Shown piece by piece: positions 1-10,100 of a stretch of DNA of 64,000 bases (position 1 is the first letter of the stretch; each line of letters opens with the position of its first letter). The position numbers and the translations under genes were made by a program. Below the pieces are notes generated by a model. That model was not told the DNA's origin. It saw only the letters and a program-made list of their open reading frames with translations, and ran no database searches. Source of the stretch: Bacteroidales bacterium (lineage in GTDB: Bacteria; Bacteroidota; Bacteroidia; Bacteroidales; UBA932); assembly GCA_017454265.1 (NCBI GenBank), contig JAFTDJ010000021.1, positions 26,034-90,033 on the forward strand, in the 5' to 3' direction.

Positions 1-741
1 ATCGTGGGCGACAACCCCGCAAGCCGATCCTACGTACGCGGAAAACTTAAAGCCGTGGAATTCACGGGTATGGAAAGCCGTCTGCTGGAACTTCCGGAAG
101 ACGTGAGCGAAGAGAAACTGCTGCAATTAATCGGGTGTTTCAACGAAAACTCCGACGTGGACGGCATCCTGGTGCAGCTTCCCCTCCCCCGCCACATCAA
201 CGAAGACCGCGTGATCGACGCAATCCTGCCCCGAAAAGACGTAGATGGTTTTCACCCGCAGAACGTAGCCAATCTGTGGCTGGGCCGCAAGTGCTTCGTG
301 CCATGCACTCCGCAGGGTATCATAAAGCTCATAGAGAGCACCGGAGAGAACATCGAAGGCAAAAGGGCCGTTGTTGTAGGACGCAGCAACATCGTCGGCA
401 AGCCTGTGGCCAAGCTGCTTCTCGACCGCAACGCCACCGTGACCGTCGCCCACTCCCGTACCCCGGACCTCAAGGCAGTCACGCGCGAGGCGGACATACT
501 CGTTGCCGCGGTAGGACGCCCCGGGGTCATAACCGGCGATATGATAAAGCCGGGTGCCATTGTAATAGACGTAGGCATCAACCGTACGGATGACGGACAT
601 CTTACCGGGGATGTGGACTTTGCCTCGGCATCCGAAGTCGCAGGCTGGATAACGCCCGTCCCCGGAGGCGTGGGGCCGATGACCATAGCAATGCTTATGG
701 AAAACACCTACAGCGCCTGGTGCGCTATATCAGATCGGTAA
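1..741 (+). CDS. folD: FolD, methylenetetrahydrofolate dehydrogenase/cyclohydrolase (5' partial)
   Basis: FolD interconverts 5,10-methylene-, methenyl- and 10-formyl-tetrahydrofolate in the cytoplasm. 10-formyl-THF is the formyl donor for PurN and PurH, encoded next door. The frame is open from base 1, so the N-terminus (about 45-50 residues, including the catalytic Lys region) lies outside the window. Visible family motifs are [10 protein letters not shown] and the [10 protein letters not shown] segment. The Rossmann part has [17 protein letters not shown], then [15 protein letters not shown] near the C-terminus. The 3' end overlaps the convergent purD by 34 bp, and no terminator is visible in the overlap. 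The family assignment is secure. Confidence 0.97.
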   Translation: MVGDNPASRSYVRGKLKAVEFTGMESRLLELPEDVSEEKLLQLIGCFNENSDVDGILVQLPLPRHINEDRVIDAILPRKDVDGFHPQNVANLWLGRKCFVPCTPQGIIKLIESTGENIEGKRAVVVGRSNIVGKPVAKLLLDRNATVTVAHSRTPDLKAVTREADILVAAVGRPGVITGDMIKPGAIVIDVGINRTDDGHLTGDVDFASASEVAGWITPVPGGVGPMTIAMLMENTYSAWCAISDR

Positions 742-1955
742 AAGAGGTTCTCACATCCGACCTGTTCTACAATCTCATATACACGGGTGCGGGCTTCATG
801 CAGGTCCGCGCCTTTGCAAACCGGCATAAGGACGCGGCCTCCGGCAGTAAGCAGCCTGCCGTCCTTTGTTGATGTACCCATCTGATAAAGTCGCATCCCT
901 TCCGGGAGTTGCGGGAGGGTAATTTCGAATCCTTTTGAATATGCTCCCGGGTAACCTTTGGACGCCAATACCACGCCAATGGACACAGCGTCGCTCCATT
1001 TCAGTTCCGGCCCTGGACGATTGTCTGCGACAGCGCAGAAAACATCTGTTATATCGCTCTCCAGCAAGGGCAGCACAACCTCGGTCTCAGGGTCGCCGAA
1101 CCGTGCGTTGAATTCAATTACTTTTACACCGTCTGCGGTCTTCATAAGACCGCCGTACAGCACTCCGCTCAGCGGAAATCCTTCAGACGCCATCGCGGAC
1201 GCCGTCCTGCACATTATCTCCCTGAAGGCAAATTCCTTATCTTCATCAGAAATGAACGGCAATCCTGTATAGGCTCCCATTCCGCCGGTATTCGGACCAC
1301 GGTCTCCATCGAAGGCACGCTTGTGATCCTGAGCCAGCGGCATAGGATACACGCGTTCCCCGTCCACAAAACACATAAAGGAAAACTCCGGCCCTTCCAG
1401 ATAGTCTTCGACCACTACGCGCCCCTGTCCGAAACTATGGTCAAGGAGCATAGAAGCAAGCGCTTCCCTTGCTTGCATCTCATTCTCCGCTATAACCACC
1501 CCCTTGCCTGCAGCAAGCCCGTCGTATTTCAGCACTGCGGGGAAAGTGCGGCCGGAAACATACTCCAGCGCCTCTTCATAATCGGAGAAACTGCGGTAGG
1601 CAGCGGTGGGAACGCCATACTTATCCATCAGCTTCTTGGCGAACTCCTTGGAACTCTCGATGGCCGTAGCAGCCTTCGTGTGGCCGAAAATCCTCAGCCC
1701 TGCGGCCCGGAAGGCATCCACTATGCCGGCTGCAAGCGCAGCTTCGGGGCCTACCACAGTCAAGTCCACCGAGTTCTCCAGCGCAAAGGCCTTCAGGCCT
1801 TCCACGTCGGTATCCTTCAGAAGCACGTTGACCGCCTGATCCCCGGTTCCGGCATTGCCCGGAGCGCAGTAGATTCCTGACACCTTGGGAGAACGGGCGA
1901 GCGCGTCCACTATCGCATGCTCGCGGCCGCCGGATCCTATTACCAATACTTTCAT
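708..1955 (-). CDS. purD: PurD, phosphoribosylamine-glycine ligase (GAR synthetase)
   Basis: PurD carries out step 2 of IMP synthesis: phosphoribosylamine + glycine + ATP to GAR. At 415 aa it has the usual length. It begins with [15 protein letters not shown], continues with an ATP-grasp fold ([26 protein letters not shown]) and carries the metal/ATP-binding segment [10 protein letters not shown]. It is the last gene of the minus-strand purine operon, one base downstream of purH. Its product-side partner PurF has a dead glutaminase, so the phosphoribosylamine used here is probably made from free ammonia (inference). Its 3' end runs 34 bp into folD on the opposite strand. Confidence 0.97.
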   Translation of the reverse strand: MKVLVIGSGGREHAIVDALARSPKVSGIYCAPGNAGTGDQAVNVLLKDTDVEGLKAFALENSVDLTVVGPEAALAAGIVDAFRAAGLRIFGHTKAATAIESSKEFAKKLMDKYGVPTAAYRSFSDYEEALEYVSGRTFPAVLKYDGLAAGKGVVIAENEMQAREALASMLLDHSFGQGRVVVEDYLEGPEFSFMCFVDGERVYPMPLAQDHKRAFDGDRGPNTGGMGAYTGLPFISDEDKEFAFREIMCRTASAMASEGFPLSGVLYGGLMKTADGVKVIEFNARFGDPETEVVLPLLESDITDVFCAVADNRPGPELKWSDAVSIGVVLASKGYPGAYSKGFEITLPQLPEGMRLYQMGTSTKDGRLLTAGGRVLMPVCKGADLHEARTRVYEIVEQVGCENLFYRSDIAHQAL

Positions 1956-1956
1956 A

Positions 1957-3486
1957 TCAATGCTTGAAGTGTCTTACACCGGTAAACAGCATGCAGATCC
2001 CCAGTTCGTCTGCCTTGGCGATGGCGTCCGCATCACGGATGCTGCCGCCGGGCTGAACGATGGCGCTCACTCCATATCCTGCTGCCAGCGCCACGGTGTC
2101 ATCGAAGGGAAGGAAACCGTCGGATGCGAGGATGAGGCCTGAGCCGAACCCGGCGGCCTTAGCCTCTTCCAAAGCTATACGGGCAGACCCGACGCGGTTC
2201 GTCTGTCCTGCGCCGATGCCTATTGTGCGGCCATCACGCACGACTGCTATTGCATTGGATTTCACGTGTTTGACTATCTTCCACCCGAACTCCAGATCCT
2301 TCATCAGACCGGCAGAAGGCTTGACTCGAGTCACGCACATTTCCGGCGTAACCTGCTCGACCTGCGTATCCAATTGCTGCACCAGCAGACCACCGGCAAC
2401 ACCCACATACTGCGGCACGGGTGCTCCGGTCTTGGTCATATCCACCTGCAGCACACGCAGATTTTTCTTTGCTGCGAGGATTTCCAGAGCCTCGGGAGTA
2501 TAAGAAGGGGCTATCACAATTTCCAGGAAAATGGGCTTCATGCCCTCCGCCACTTTTGCGGTAAGTTCGCGGTTCACGCCCACAATTCCGCCATAGATGC
2601 TGACGGTATCAGCCTCGTATGCTGCCTGCCAGGCTTCTTCTATCGTGGAGCCTACTGCGGCGCCGCAGGGATTCATGTGTTTCAGCGCCAGGCAGAAGGG
2701 CTCGTCGAAATCCCTCAACACGTTAAGGGCGGCATTCGCGTCCTGTATATTATTGTAGGACAGTTCCTTGCCCTGGATCTGCTTAGCAAAAGCCAGAGAG
2801 AAAGGCACAGGCTTGGAGTCTGCATAGAAAGCTGCTTCCTGATGAGGGTTCTCGCCATAGCGAAGGGCCTGCTTGAAGTCGAATTCCAGGAAGAGTTTTT
2901 CAGCAAGTCCCGCCTTCCCGCGCATGTAACTTGCGATACAGCTGTCGTATTCGGCCGTATGCGTATATGCCTTGGCAGAGAGTTTCAGCCGGGTCTCGGG
3001 AGAGGTATTACCTTTGTCGCGTATTTCGGCGAGCACGGTTTCATAATCTGCTGGGTCACATACAATAGACACGTCCCTCCAGTTTTTGGCGGCGCTGCGA
3101 ACCATAGAAGGCCCGCCTATATCTATATTCTCTATCGCTTCCTCCAGCGTCACCCCCTCCTTTGAGATGGTCTGACGGAAAGGATACAGATTGACGCAGA
3201 CGAGGTCTATAGTTTCTATGCCCTGCTCCGCCAGGGTCTTCATGTGCTCCGGCAGTTCCCTGCGGGCAAGGATTCCCCCGTGCACCTTGGGATGAAGGGT
3301 TTTCACACGCCCGTCCAGGATCTCGGGAAAACCTGTGACATCACTGATTCCGATAGTTTTAACTCCCTCTTTCTCGAGGAGTTTCTGCGTTCCTCCGGTG
3401 GCTATTATCTGCCATCCAAGAGCCTCAAGTCCCTTCATGAAAGGCACCAGGCCGGTTTTGTCGCTCACACTTACAAGTGCTCTCAT
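1957..3486 (-). CDS. purH: PurH, bifunctional AICAR transformylase/IMP cyclohydrolase
   Basis: PurH catalyses the last two steps to IMP: formylation of AICAR with 10-formyl-THF, then ring closure. It is 509 aa, typical for the family. The N-terminal MGS-like cyclohydrolase domain starts ALVSVSDKTGL and contains FPEILDGRVKTLHPK. The transformylase domain carries the catalytic Lys-His pair in ALKHMNPCG and ends in GVRHFKH. Its ATG overlaps the purN stop in an ATGA arrangement (3483-3486), indicating translational coupling. All key residues appear intact, in contrast to PurF and PurC1 in the same operon. Confidence 0.97.
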   Translation of the reverse strand: MRALVSVSDKTGLVPFMKGLEALGWQIIATGGTQKLLEKEGVKTIGISDVTGFPEILDGRVKTLHPKVHGGILARRELPEHMKTLAEQGIETIDLVCVNLYPFRQTISKEGVTLEEAIENIDIGGPSMVRSAAKNWRDVSIVCDPADYETVLAEIRDKGNTSPETRLKLSAKAYTHTAEYDSCIASYMRGKAGLAEKLFLEFDFKQALRYGENPHQEAAFYADSKPVPFSLAFAKQIQGKELSYNNIQDANAALNVLRDFDEPFCLALKHMNPCGAAVGSTIEEAWQAAYEADTVSIYGGIVGVNRELTAKVAEGMKPIFLEIVIAPSYTPEALEILAAKKNLRVLQVDMTKTGAPVPQYVGVAGGLLVQQLDTQVEQVTPEMCVTRVKPSAGLMKDLEFGWKIVKHVKSNAIAVVRDGRTIGIGAGQTNRVGSARIALEEAKAAGFGSGLILASDGFLPFDDTVALAAGYGVSAIVQPGGSIRDADAIAKADELGICMLFTGVRHFKH

Positions 3487-4043
3487 TTTAACAGTTCTGC
3501 TATAGTTTCTACATAAAGTTTATGCTCTATTTCGTGGCCGATACGATGTGCTTCCCCTGCATCGGTACCATCGTAATCGTACGCCCTCTGGGCGATTATC
3601 TGCCCGCCGTCCAGCTCGGAGTTTACGTAGTGGACGGTGACGCCAAGCACCTTCACCCCGTACGCCAGAGCGTCCTCGACTGCATGCGCTCCCTTGAATG
3701 CCGGGAGCAAAGAAGGATGTATGTTGATGATACGGCCTTCGTATGCCTTCAGCAGCACATCCCCGACGATACGCATATATCCGGCCAGACATACGAGATC
3801 CACTCCGGACGCATCCAGCCTGGCCACGATTTCCTGCTCATAAGCGTCCTTTCCGACATAATCTTTCGGGGAATAGACAAAGGAAGGGATTCCGTGGCGG
3901 GCCGCACGTTCCACGACTTCAGCCCCGGGCTTGTCGCAGACCAAGAGGGCGCAGCGGGCCGGAATCCTTCCGTCTTCGCAGGCACACGCAATAGCCTCGA
4001 AGTTTGAGCCGGTTCCGCTGGCAAAGACTGCAATGGTTTTCAT
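3483..4043 (-). CDS. purN: PurN, phosphoribosylglycinamide formyltransferase
   Basis: PurN transfers a formyl group from 10-formyl-THF to GAR (step 3). The start chosen is the ATG at 4041-4043, giving MKTIAVFASGTGSNFEAI, the standard N-terminus. A longer open frame extends upstream into purM but is out of register with any family homology. The product is 186 aa, with the catalytic Asn-His in INIHPSLLPAFKG and Asp in SELDGGQII. It starts 2 bp after purM ends and overlaps purH by 4 bp. Confidence 0.96.
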   Translation of the reverse strand: MKTIAVFASGTGSNFEAIACACEDGRIPARCALLVCDKPGAEVVERAARHGIPSFVYSPKDYVGKDAYEQEIVARLDASGVDLVCLAGYMRIVGDVLLKAYEGRIINIHPSLLPAFKGAHAVEDALAYGVKVLGVTVHYVNSELDGGQIIAQRAYDYDGTDAGEAHRIGHEIEHKLYVETIAELLK

Positions 4044-4045
4044 AT

Positions 4046-5074
4046 TCAGAGGACCGTTACTCCTTCGCCGTTTATCACTTCTCCGATTACGGAGGTCTTC
4101 TCTCCATATCCGCGCAGGATCTCCATAGCCTTGTCCGCTTCTGAAGAATCCAGTACTATAACCATGCCCACGCCCATATTGAAGATGTTGAACATCTCCC
4201 GGTGCGGAATGCATCCCATACGCTCCAAAGCCCGGAATACAGGCAGGATTTCCCAGCTTCCTTCCTTTACCTGCACACCCTGGCCCGGCTTGAGTACGCG
4301 AGGGATGTTCTCGTCAAACCCGCCTCCGGTGATATGGCTGATTCCGTGAACGCAGCAGTTACGGACAACGTCGAGTACCGGCTTCACGTATATCCTGGTC
4401 GGAGTCAGAAGCACCTCGCCAATGCCGCGCCCGCCGAGTTCCGGCACGCTGGTGTCCGTCCAGTCAAGACCCGCTTCCGCAACAATCCTGCGCACCAGGC
4501 TGAAGCCGTTGGAATGTACGCCGCTGGAAGCAATACCAATGAGTACATCGCCCACTTTAACCCTGGAGCCATCGATAAGGGCAGACTTTTCCACGACGCC
4601 CGTAGTACATCCTGCAATGTCGTACTCGCCTCCTTCGTACATCCCGGGCATTTCTGCCGTTTCGCCTCCTACCAGAGCGCAACCGGCCTGACGGCATCCC
4701 TCGGCAACGCCGGCAACAATCGCCTCCACCTTTGCAGGCTCATTATGCCCCAGCGCCACATAGTCAAGGAAGAAGAGCGGCTCGGCACCCTGCGCGAGCA
4801 CGTCGTTGACGCACATTGCTACTGCGTCAATACCTATCGTGTCGTGTTTGTCTAGCGCGAATGCGATTTTCAATTTGGTTCCCACTCCGTCGGTACCGCT
4901 CACCAGCACCGGTTCCTTGAAATCCAATGCGGAAAGATCGAACATTCCCCCGAAGGAACCAATACCGCCCATAGATCCTTTTCTTGCGGTGGACGCCACG
5001 TGGGACTTTATTCTGCGGACCACCTCGTAACCGGCTTCCAGATTGACGCCTGAGCGTTCGTAATTCTCGGCCAT
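4046..5074 (-). CDS. purM: PurM, phosphoribosylformylglycinamidine cyclo-ligase (AIR synthetase)
   Basis: PurM carries out step 5: FGAM + ATP to AIR. It is 342 aa, the usual size. Visible motifs are [12 protein letters not shown], the metal/ATP region [32 protein letters not shown] and [13 protein letters not shown]. It sits 2 bp downstream of purF and 2 bp upstream of purN, in the middle of the tightly packed purine operon. Confidence 0.97.
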   Translation of the reverse strand: MAENYERSGVNLEAGYEVVRRIKSHVASTARKGSMGGIGSFGGMFDLSALDFKEPVLVSGTDGVGTKLKIAFALDKHDTIGIDAVAMCVNDVLAQGAEPLFFLDYVALGHNEPAKVEAIVAGVAEGCRQAGCALVGGETAEMPGMYEGGEYDIAGCTTGVVEKSALIDGSRVKVGDVLIGIASSGVHSNGFSLVRRIVAEAGLDWTDTSVPELGGRGIGEVLLTPTRIYVKPVLDVVRNCCVHGISHITGGGFDENIPRVLKPGQGVQVKEGSWEILPVFRALERMGCIPHREMFNIFNMGVGMVIVLDSSEADKAMEILRGYGEKTSVIGEVINGEGVTVL

Positions 5075-5076
5075 AG

Positions 5077-6435
5077 CTATTCGTTTTCTACTGATTCATC
5101 GTACAACAAAGTGGGATATTCGCCCGTGAAACAGGCCTGGCAGGGGTCCGCACAGCCGAAACAAGATGCGCGGGTAGACTCCGGGCTCAGGTACCCCAGG
5201 GAATCCGCCCCGATTGCCTGACGGGCTTCTTCCAGGGTACGGTGAGAACACAGCAGTTCCTCTGGGGTGGAGGTATCCACGCCGTAATGGCAGGTATAGC
5301 GCATCATGGGGCTGGCAATCCGGACATGCACCTCAGTGGCACCGGCCTCCCGCAGCAGTTTTACTATCTTAAGCGAGGTTGTGCCGCGCACTATGGAATC
5401 ATCCACCAGGACAATACGCTTGCCGTTCACTATGCTGCGCACGGGAGAGAGCTTCATCTTCACGCCCAGCTCCCGGAGCGACTGAACAGGCTGGATGAAT
5501 GTCCTGCCCACATACTTGTGCTTTACAAGTCCCATTTCGTAAGGGATACCGCTCTCCTCCGCGTAGCCCTGCGCGGCGCTCAGGCTGGATTCGGGTACAC
5601 CGACCACTATGTCCGCGTCTGCCGGACACTCCCTGTACAGGCGACGGCCCGCCTCTTTGCGGTAGGCGTGCACGTTGCAACCGTCTATGTCACTGTCGGG
5701 ACGCGCGAAATAGATATACTCCATCGCGCACATCCTGTGCCGGTTGAAATGGGAATATATGGTACTCCGTATGCCGTGACGGTCCAGCGACACGATTTCT
5801 CCGGGCTTCACGTCGCGGACAAACTCGGCCCCCATAATCTCAAAGGCGCAGGATTCGCTGCTCACCACGTATCCGTCGCCCAGTTTTCCTATACACAGCG
5901 GCTTGATTCCGTACTTGTCGCGGCATGCATAGATACGGTTCCTGGTCATAATGACGAAGGTGAAACCACCCTCTATCATATTAAGGGCTTTCACGATCAT
6001 CACTATCCTGTCCACATTGGAGCCTTTCTTGATGAGGTGGGCCAGGAGTTCGCTGTCCGTGCCGGTCTGAAAAATGGAACCGTGTCTCTCCAGGTACTCC
6101 GCGACCTGCCTGGCATTAACCAGGCTCCCCTCTCCGGCAATCGCAAAATCTCCCGAATGATGATGGAAGAACAAGGGCTCTACATTATCCAGCCCAGACT
6201 TTGATGCATTCGCATACTTTACACTTCCGATACCAAGGCTTCCGGGCAGATGATTCAGCTCACCGTTGATAAAGATTTCGCTCAGAAGGCCCTGCCCACG
6301 GTAGCGGTGAGGGACCCCGTCGCGGTCGAAAGTGACTATGCCCCCACCCTCCTGTCCGCGGTGCTGCAGGTTATGGAGACCATAATAGATGAAATTGGAT
6401 GCGTTTTCTACGCCATATACAGCAAGTACACCCAT
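5077..6435 (-). CDS. purF: PurF, amidophosphoribosyltransferase with inactivated glutaminase domain
   Basis: PurF makes 5-phosphoribosylamine from PRPP (step 1). The 452-aa protein is of the Bacillus type. The PRTase domain is intact ([27 protein letters not shown]), as are Cys residues matching Fe-S ligands ([25 protein letters not shown]). The N-terminal Ntn glutaminase domain is not functional by sequence. Family members begin, after propeptide removal, with Cys1 in CGVFGI; here the protein begins MGVLAV, with the initiator Met in the Cys1 position. A TAA lies two codons upstream, so no longer start exists. Arg73 is Lys, and the oxyanion-hole motif HNGN is GEGS (residues 101-104), although Asp127 and QHRGQE remain. 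Ammonia-dependent activity is the likely outcome (inference). Confidence 0.95.
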   Translation of the reverse strand: MGVLAVYGVENASNFIYYGLHNLQHRGQEGGGIVTFDRDGVPHRYRGQGLLSEIFINGELNHLPGSLGIGSVKYANASKSGLDNVEPLFFHHHSGDFAIAGEGSLVNARQVAEYLERHGSIFQTGTDSELLAHLIKKGSNVDRIVMIVKALNMIEGGFTFVIMTRNRIYACRDKYGIKPLCIGKLGDGYVVSSESCAFEIMGAEFVRDVKPGEIVSLDRHGIRSTIYSHFNRHRMCAMEYIYFARPDSDIDGCNVHAYRKEAGRRLYRECPADADIVVGVPESSLSAAQGYAEESGIPYEMGLVKHKYVGRTFIQPVQSLRELGVKMKLSPVRSIVNGKRIVLVDDSIVRGTTSLKIVKLLREAGATEVHVRIASPMMRYTCHYGVDTSTPEELLCSHRTLEEARQAIGADSLGYLSPESTRASCFGCADPCQACFTGEYPTLLYDESVENE

Positions 6436-6438
6436 ATT

Positions 6439-7161
6439 TTAGACGTTTAATACTTCTTTCAATCTTTCCAGGACAGTGCTGTAGCTCTCTATCACCTTGC
6501 TCTGGTCGAGACGGAAACGGTCCTTGTCCAGTCTTTCCCCGCTTGTCTCGTCCCACAGGCGGCAGGTGTCCGGACTGATTTCATCGGAAATAATAATCGC
6601 TCCGGAATCAGCGGCTTTCCCGAACTCCAGTCGCATATCTACGAGCTCTATGCCGGCACGGTGGAAAAGCGGTTTAAGCAACTCGTTGGCCCTGCGTGCC
6701 GTATTGTACATGGCGTCAAGTTCCTGGTATGTGGCCAGGCCGAGGGCTACCGCGTGGTCGCGGTTGATGAAAGGATCGTCCAGCGCATCGTTGTTGTATC
6801 GCAGGTCAACTATGGTATTCGGATGCGCATAGCCCTCCTCGACACCAAGGCGGTACGCCAGGGAACCTGCAATCCGGTTGTGCACGACAACCTGCAACGG
6901 GATAATTTCTATCATCCTGCACAGCTGCTCCTTCTCTCCCAAAGTGCTGATGTAATGGGTTTCCACTCCGTTTTCATTCAGATAGTTGAGCAGCAGGGCC
7001 GATATTTTGTTGTTCAGTGCGCCCTTCCCCTTAAAACGGGCCCTCTTTACATTGTTGTAGGCAACCATTACGTCCTTGTAACGGAATATCACCTGATCGG
7101 GGACATCGGTCGAGAATACCTGTTTCTCGTTCCCTTCAAAAATAAGACTGCCCTTTACCAT
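6439..7161 (-). CDS. purC: PurC paralogue 1, SAICAR synthetase-like, degenerate active site
   Basis: This is a 240-aa homologue of the E. coli/B. subtilis-type SAICAR synthetase (CAIR + Asp + ATP). The start chosen is the ATG at 7159-7161 (MVKGSLIFEG), one base after purL; the frame continues upstream without homology. The fold signatures DEISPDTCRLWD and RIAGSLAYRLG are present. Several conserved residues differ: the ATP-site EGKxK is EGNEK (Asn11), PLE(V)VVR is PLQVVVH (Gln90) and DFKLEFG is DMRLEFG. A second, differently typed PurC lies at the head of the operon and keeps GKTK and DIKFEFG, so this copy may be inactive, regulatory or altered in function (inference). Confidence 0.85.
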   Translation of the reverse strand: MVKGSLIFEGNEKQVFSTDVPDQVIFRYKDVMVAYNNVKRARFKGKGALNNKISALLLNYLNENGVETHYISTLGEKEQLCRMIEIIPLQVVVHNRIAGSLAYRLGVEEGYAHPNTIVDLRYNNDALDDPFINRDHAVALGLATYQELDAMYNTARRANELLKPLFHRAGIELVDMRLEFGKAADSGAIIISDEISPDTCRLWDETSGERLDKDRFRLDQSKVIESYSTVLERLKEVLNV

Positions 7162-7162
7162 A

Positions 7163-10100
7163 CTACTTATGCCTGAAATAATTGACGGCGTTCTCGAACA
7201 GAGGCTGCCGCAGTTCCTCATTTATATTCTTGAACAAGCCGGGAGCAAAACGCTCGGAGTGCCCCATCTTGCCAAGTATCTGTCCGTCCGGACTCACTAT
7301 GCCCTCTATTGCATATAAGGAGCCGTTGGGATTGAAAGAAGGATCCATCGAAGGTTCGCCGGACGCAGGATCCGCATATTGGAAAGCCACCTGACCCCGC
7401 CCGAACAACTCTTTTGCAAGTTCCCTGTCGATTACGAACTTGCCTTCACCGTGACTTACCGCTATAGTATGAAGGTCGCCCTGCTTGAATCCCTGAAGCC
7501 AGGGGGACGCCACGGACGCCACCCGTGTCGTGACCATACGTGAGACGTGTCGGTTGATGTCGTTACGGAAGAGAGTAGGCGATGATGTGGTCAAAGTCCC
7601 CGTACGGCCGTAAGGAAGGAGTCCGCTCTTCACCAGCGCCTGGAATCCGTTGCATATGCCCAGAATCAGTCCGCCCCTTGCCAAAAGCGCCTCGATGCTG
7701 CGCGCCACGCTGGAATTGCAGAGTACATTGGCAATGAACTTGCCGCTGCCGTCTGGCTCGTCTCCGGCAGAAAAGCCTCCGGCGAGAGCCAGGATGTGGC
7801 AGGAGCCTATTGCAGCGGCCATTTCCGATATGGAGTTACGCACGTCATCGGCGGTCAGGTTGCGGAAAATGCCGGTCCTGACTTCGGCACCTGCCGCACG
7901 GAATGCTGCTGCCGTATCATAATCGCAGTTGGTTCCGGGGAATACCGGGATGTACACCACAGGCTTATCCACCTTTCCGCCAGGGTAACGGAAGCGGCGG
8001 GCAGGCCCCGGAGCGGCTTGCATCAGAACATCAGCCGCCGGTGGAACAGTAACGGGATACAATTTGGAAAAGCGCCTGTTGAGAGAGCTCTCAAGCTCGT
8101 CCAGAGGCATTTTTACCCCATTCACCACTAACACATCGTCTTCCAGGACTACTCCCAGATACTGAGCCCACGGTGCCTCAAGAGGAACTGAAGATTCAAC
8201 CACCAACGAACCGTAAGACAAACTGTACAGCTCTTTTTCATTTATATTGACGGAAGCTCCGAAACGGTTGCCCAGGCACATTTTGACGAGCGCTTCACCC
8301 ACTCCGCCGAAACCTGTCGCCCATGCGGAAACTATGTCGCCGTTCTGAATATGGGCGTGCGCGAAATCCCACACCTGCTTGAGCTGTGCCGTATCCGGCA
8401 TATAATCTTGAAGCGGAGTATGACGAAGCAGATAAATGCGGTTGCCGTCCCACTTAAATTCAGGGGAAATAACCTTGGAAGCTTTCACTGTAGTGATACC
8501 GAAGGCAATCAAAGTAGGCGGCACGTTGAGTTCCTCGAAGCTCCCGCTCATGGAATCTTTTCCTCCGATGGAAGGCAGGCCCAGTTCCACCTGCATTCTC
8601 AATGTTCCCAAAAGCGCAGCAAGAGGTTTGCCCCAACTATGCGGCTCTGCCGTCATACGCTCGAAGTATTCCTGATAGGAGAAACGCATACCAGACCAGT
8701 TCCCTCCGGCAGCAACCACCTTGGAGCAGGCCTCCACCACCGCATACGCCGCCCCGTGGTAAGGGCTCCAGCTGCTCAGGTCGGGATTAAACCCGAAAGC
8801 CATGATGCTTGCAGTATCCGTAGCCTCCAGAGGCAGTTTCTGAACCGAGACCTGAGTTTCGGTGGATTGGGTAAGACCTCCGTATGGCATAAGTACAGTA
8901 GAGCGTCCGATAGTAGAATCGAACATCTCCACAAGGCCCTGCATGGATGCCACGTTCGGACTTTGCAGCACACTTTGAAGCCGGGTTTTCAGGCTGTCCC
9001 CTTCAGGAGTACGAGCAAACGGGTCCGTCTCCTCTACGGCGCCTATGCAGGCGCGGGCGTAATGAGGCGCGCCGGTACTGTCTATGAAGGCACGGCTCAA
9101 GTCCGCCACCTTCTTGTCTCCCAGAAACATGCGCATATGGCCGCTGTCGGTGACATCGGCCACATAGCTCACTTCTATGTTGTCCTCCTTGGCCAGGCGT
9201 TCAAATTCATCCCTGTCCCCGGCCGAAACGACCACGGCCATACGCTCCTGAGACTCGCTGATAGCAAGCTCGGTGGCGTTCAGGCCTGAATATTTCACAG
9301 GTACGCGGTCCAGATAAATATCCAGTCCGTCGGCAAGTTCGCCAATGGCAACGCTTACTCCGCCTGCCCCGAAATCGTTGGAACGCTTGATGAGGCGCGT
9401 AACCTCCGGCCTGCGGAACAGGCGCTGCAGCTTGCGCTCTTCCGGCGCGTTTCCTTTCTGAACCTCGCTGCCGGCTGTTTCAAGGGATGTGCCTGTATGA
9501 CTCTTGGACGAGCCGGTGGCGCCGCCAATACCATCCCGTCCCGTACGGCCGCCAAGCAGCAGCACCACATCGCCCGGCCGGGGAGCTTCACGCCGGACGT
9601 CAGCCGCACGCACCGCGCCTACCACGGCACCTACTTCCAGGCGCTTTGCCATATAGCCCTCGTGATAAATCTCGCGTACGTGGGTGGTCGCAAGTCCTAT
9701 CTGGTTTCCATAACTCGAATACCCGGCGGCGGCCTTGCGGCTGATTACCCTCTGAGGAAGCTTTCCCGGAATGGTGTCCGCGACGCTCCGGTTTATGTCT
9801 CCGGCTCCGGTTACCCGCATTGCCTGATATACATACGCACGTCCCGACAAAGGATCGCGGATAGCGCCCCCCAGACATGTGGATGCGCCGCCGAAAGGCT
9901 CAATCTCCGTAGGATGATTGTGGGTCTCGTTCTTGAACTGCAGCAGCCACTTTTCCGTACCGGCAGGGGTATCGACGTCAACGTAAATGCTGCATGCATT
10001 GTTCTCGCCGCTGACTTCCAGGTCGTCGAGGAGTCCCTTGCTGCGAAGATAGCGGGCTCCTATAGTGGCAAGTTCCATCAGGCAGAAACGCTTGTCGCCC

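Noticed and set aside
6433-6450. PurF lacking Cys1 because of a wrong start call
   Set aside because: The TAA of purC1 is in frame two codons upstream of the purF ATG, so no longer product containing the Cys is possible.
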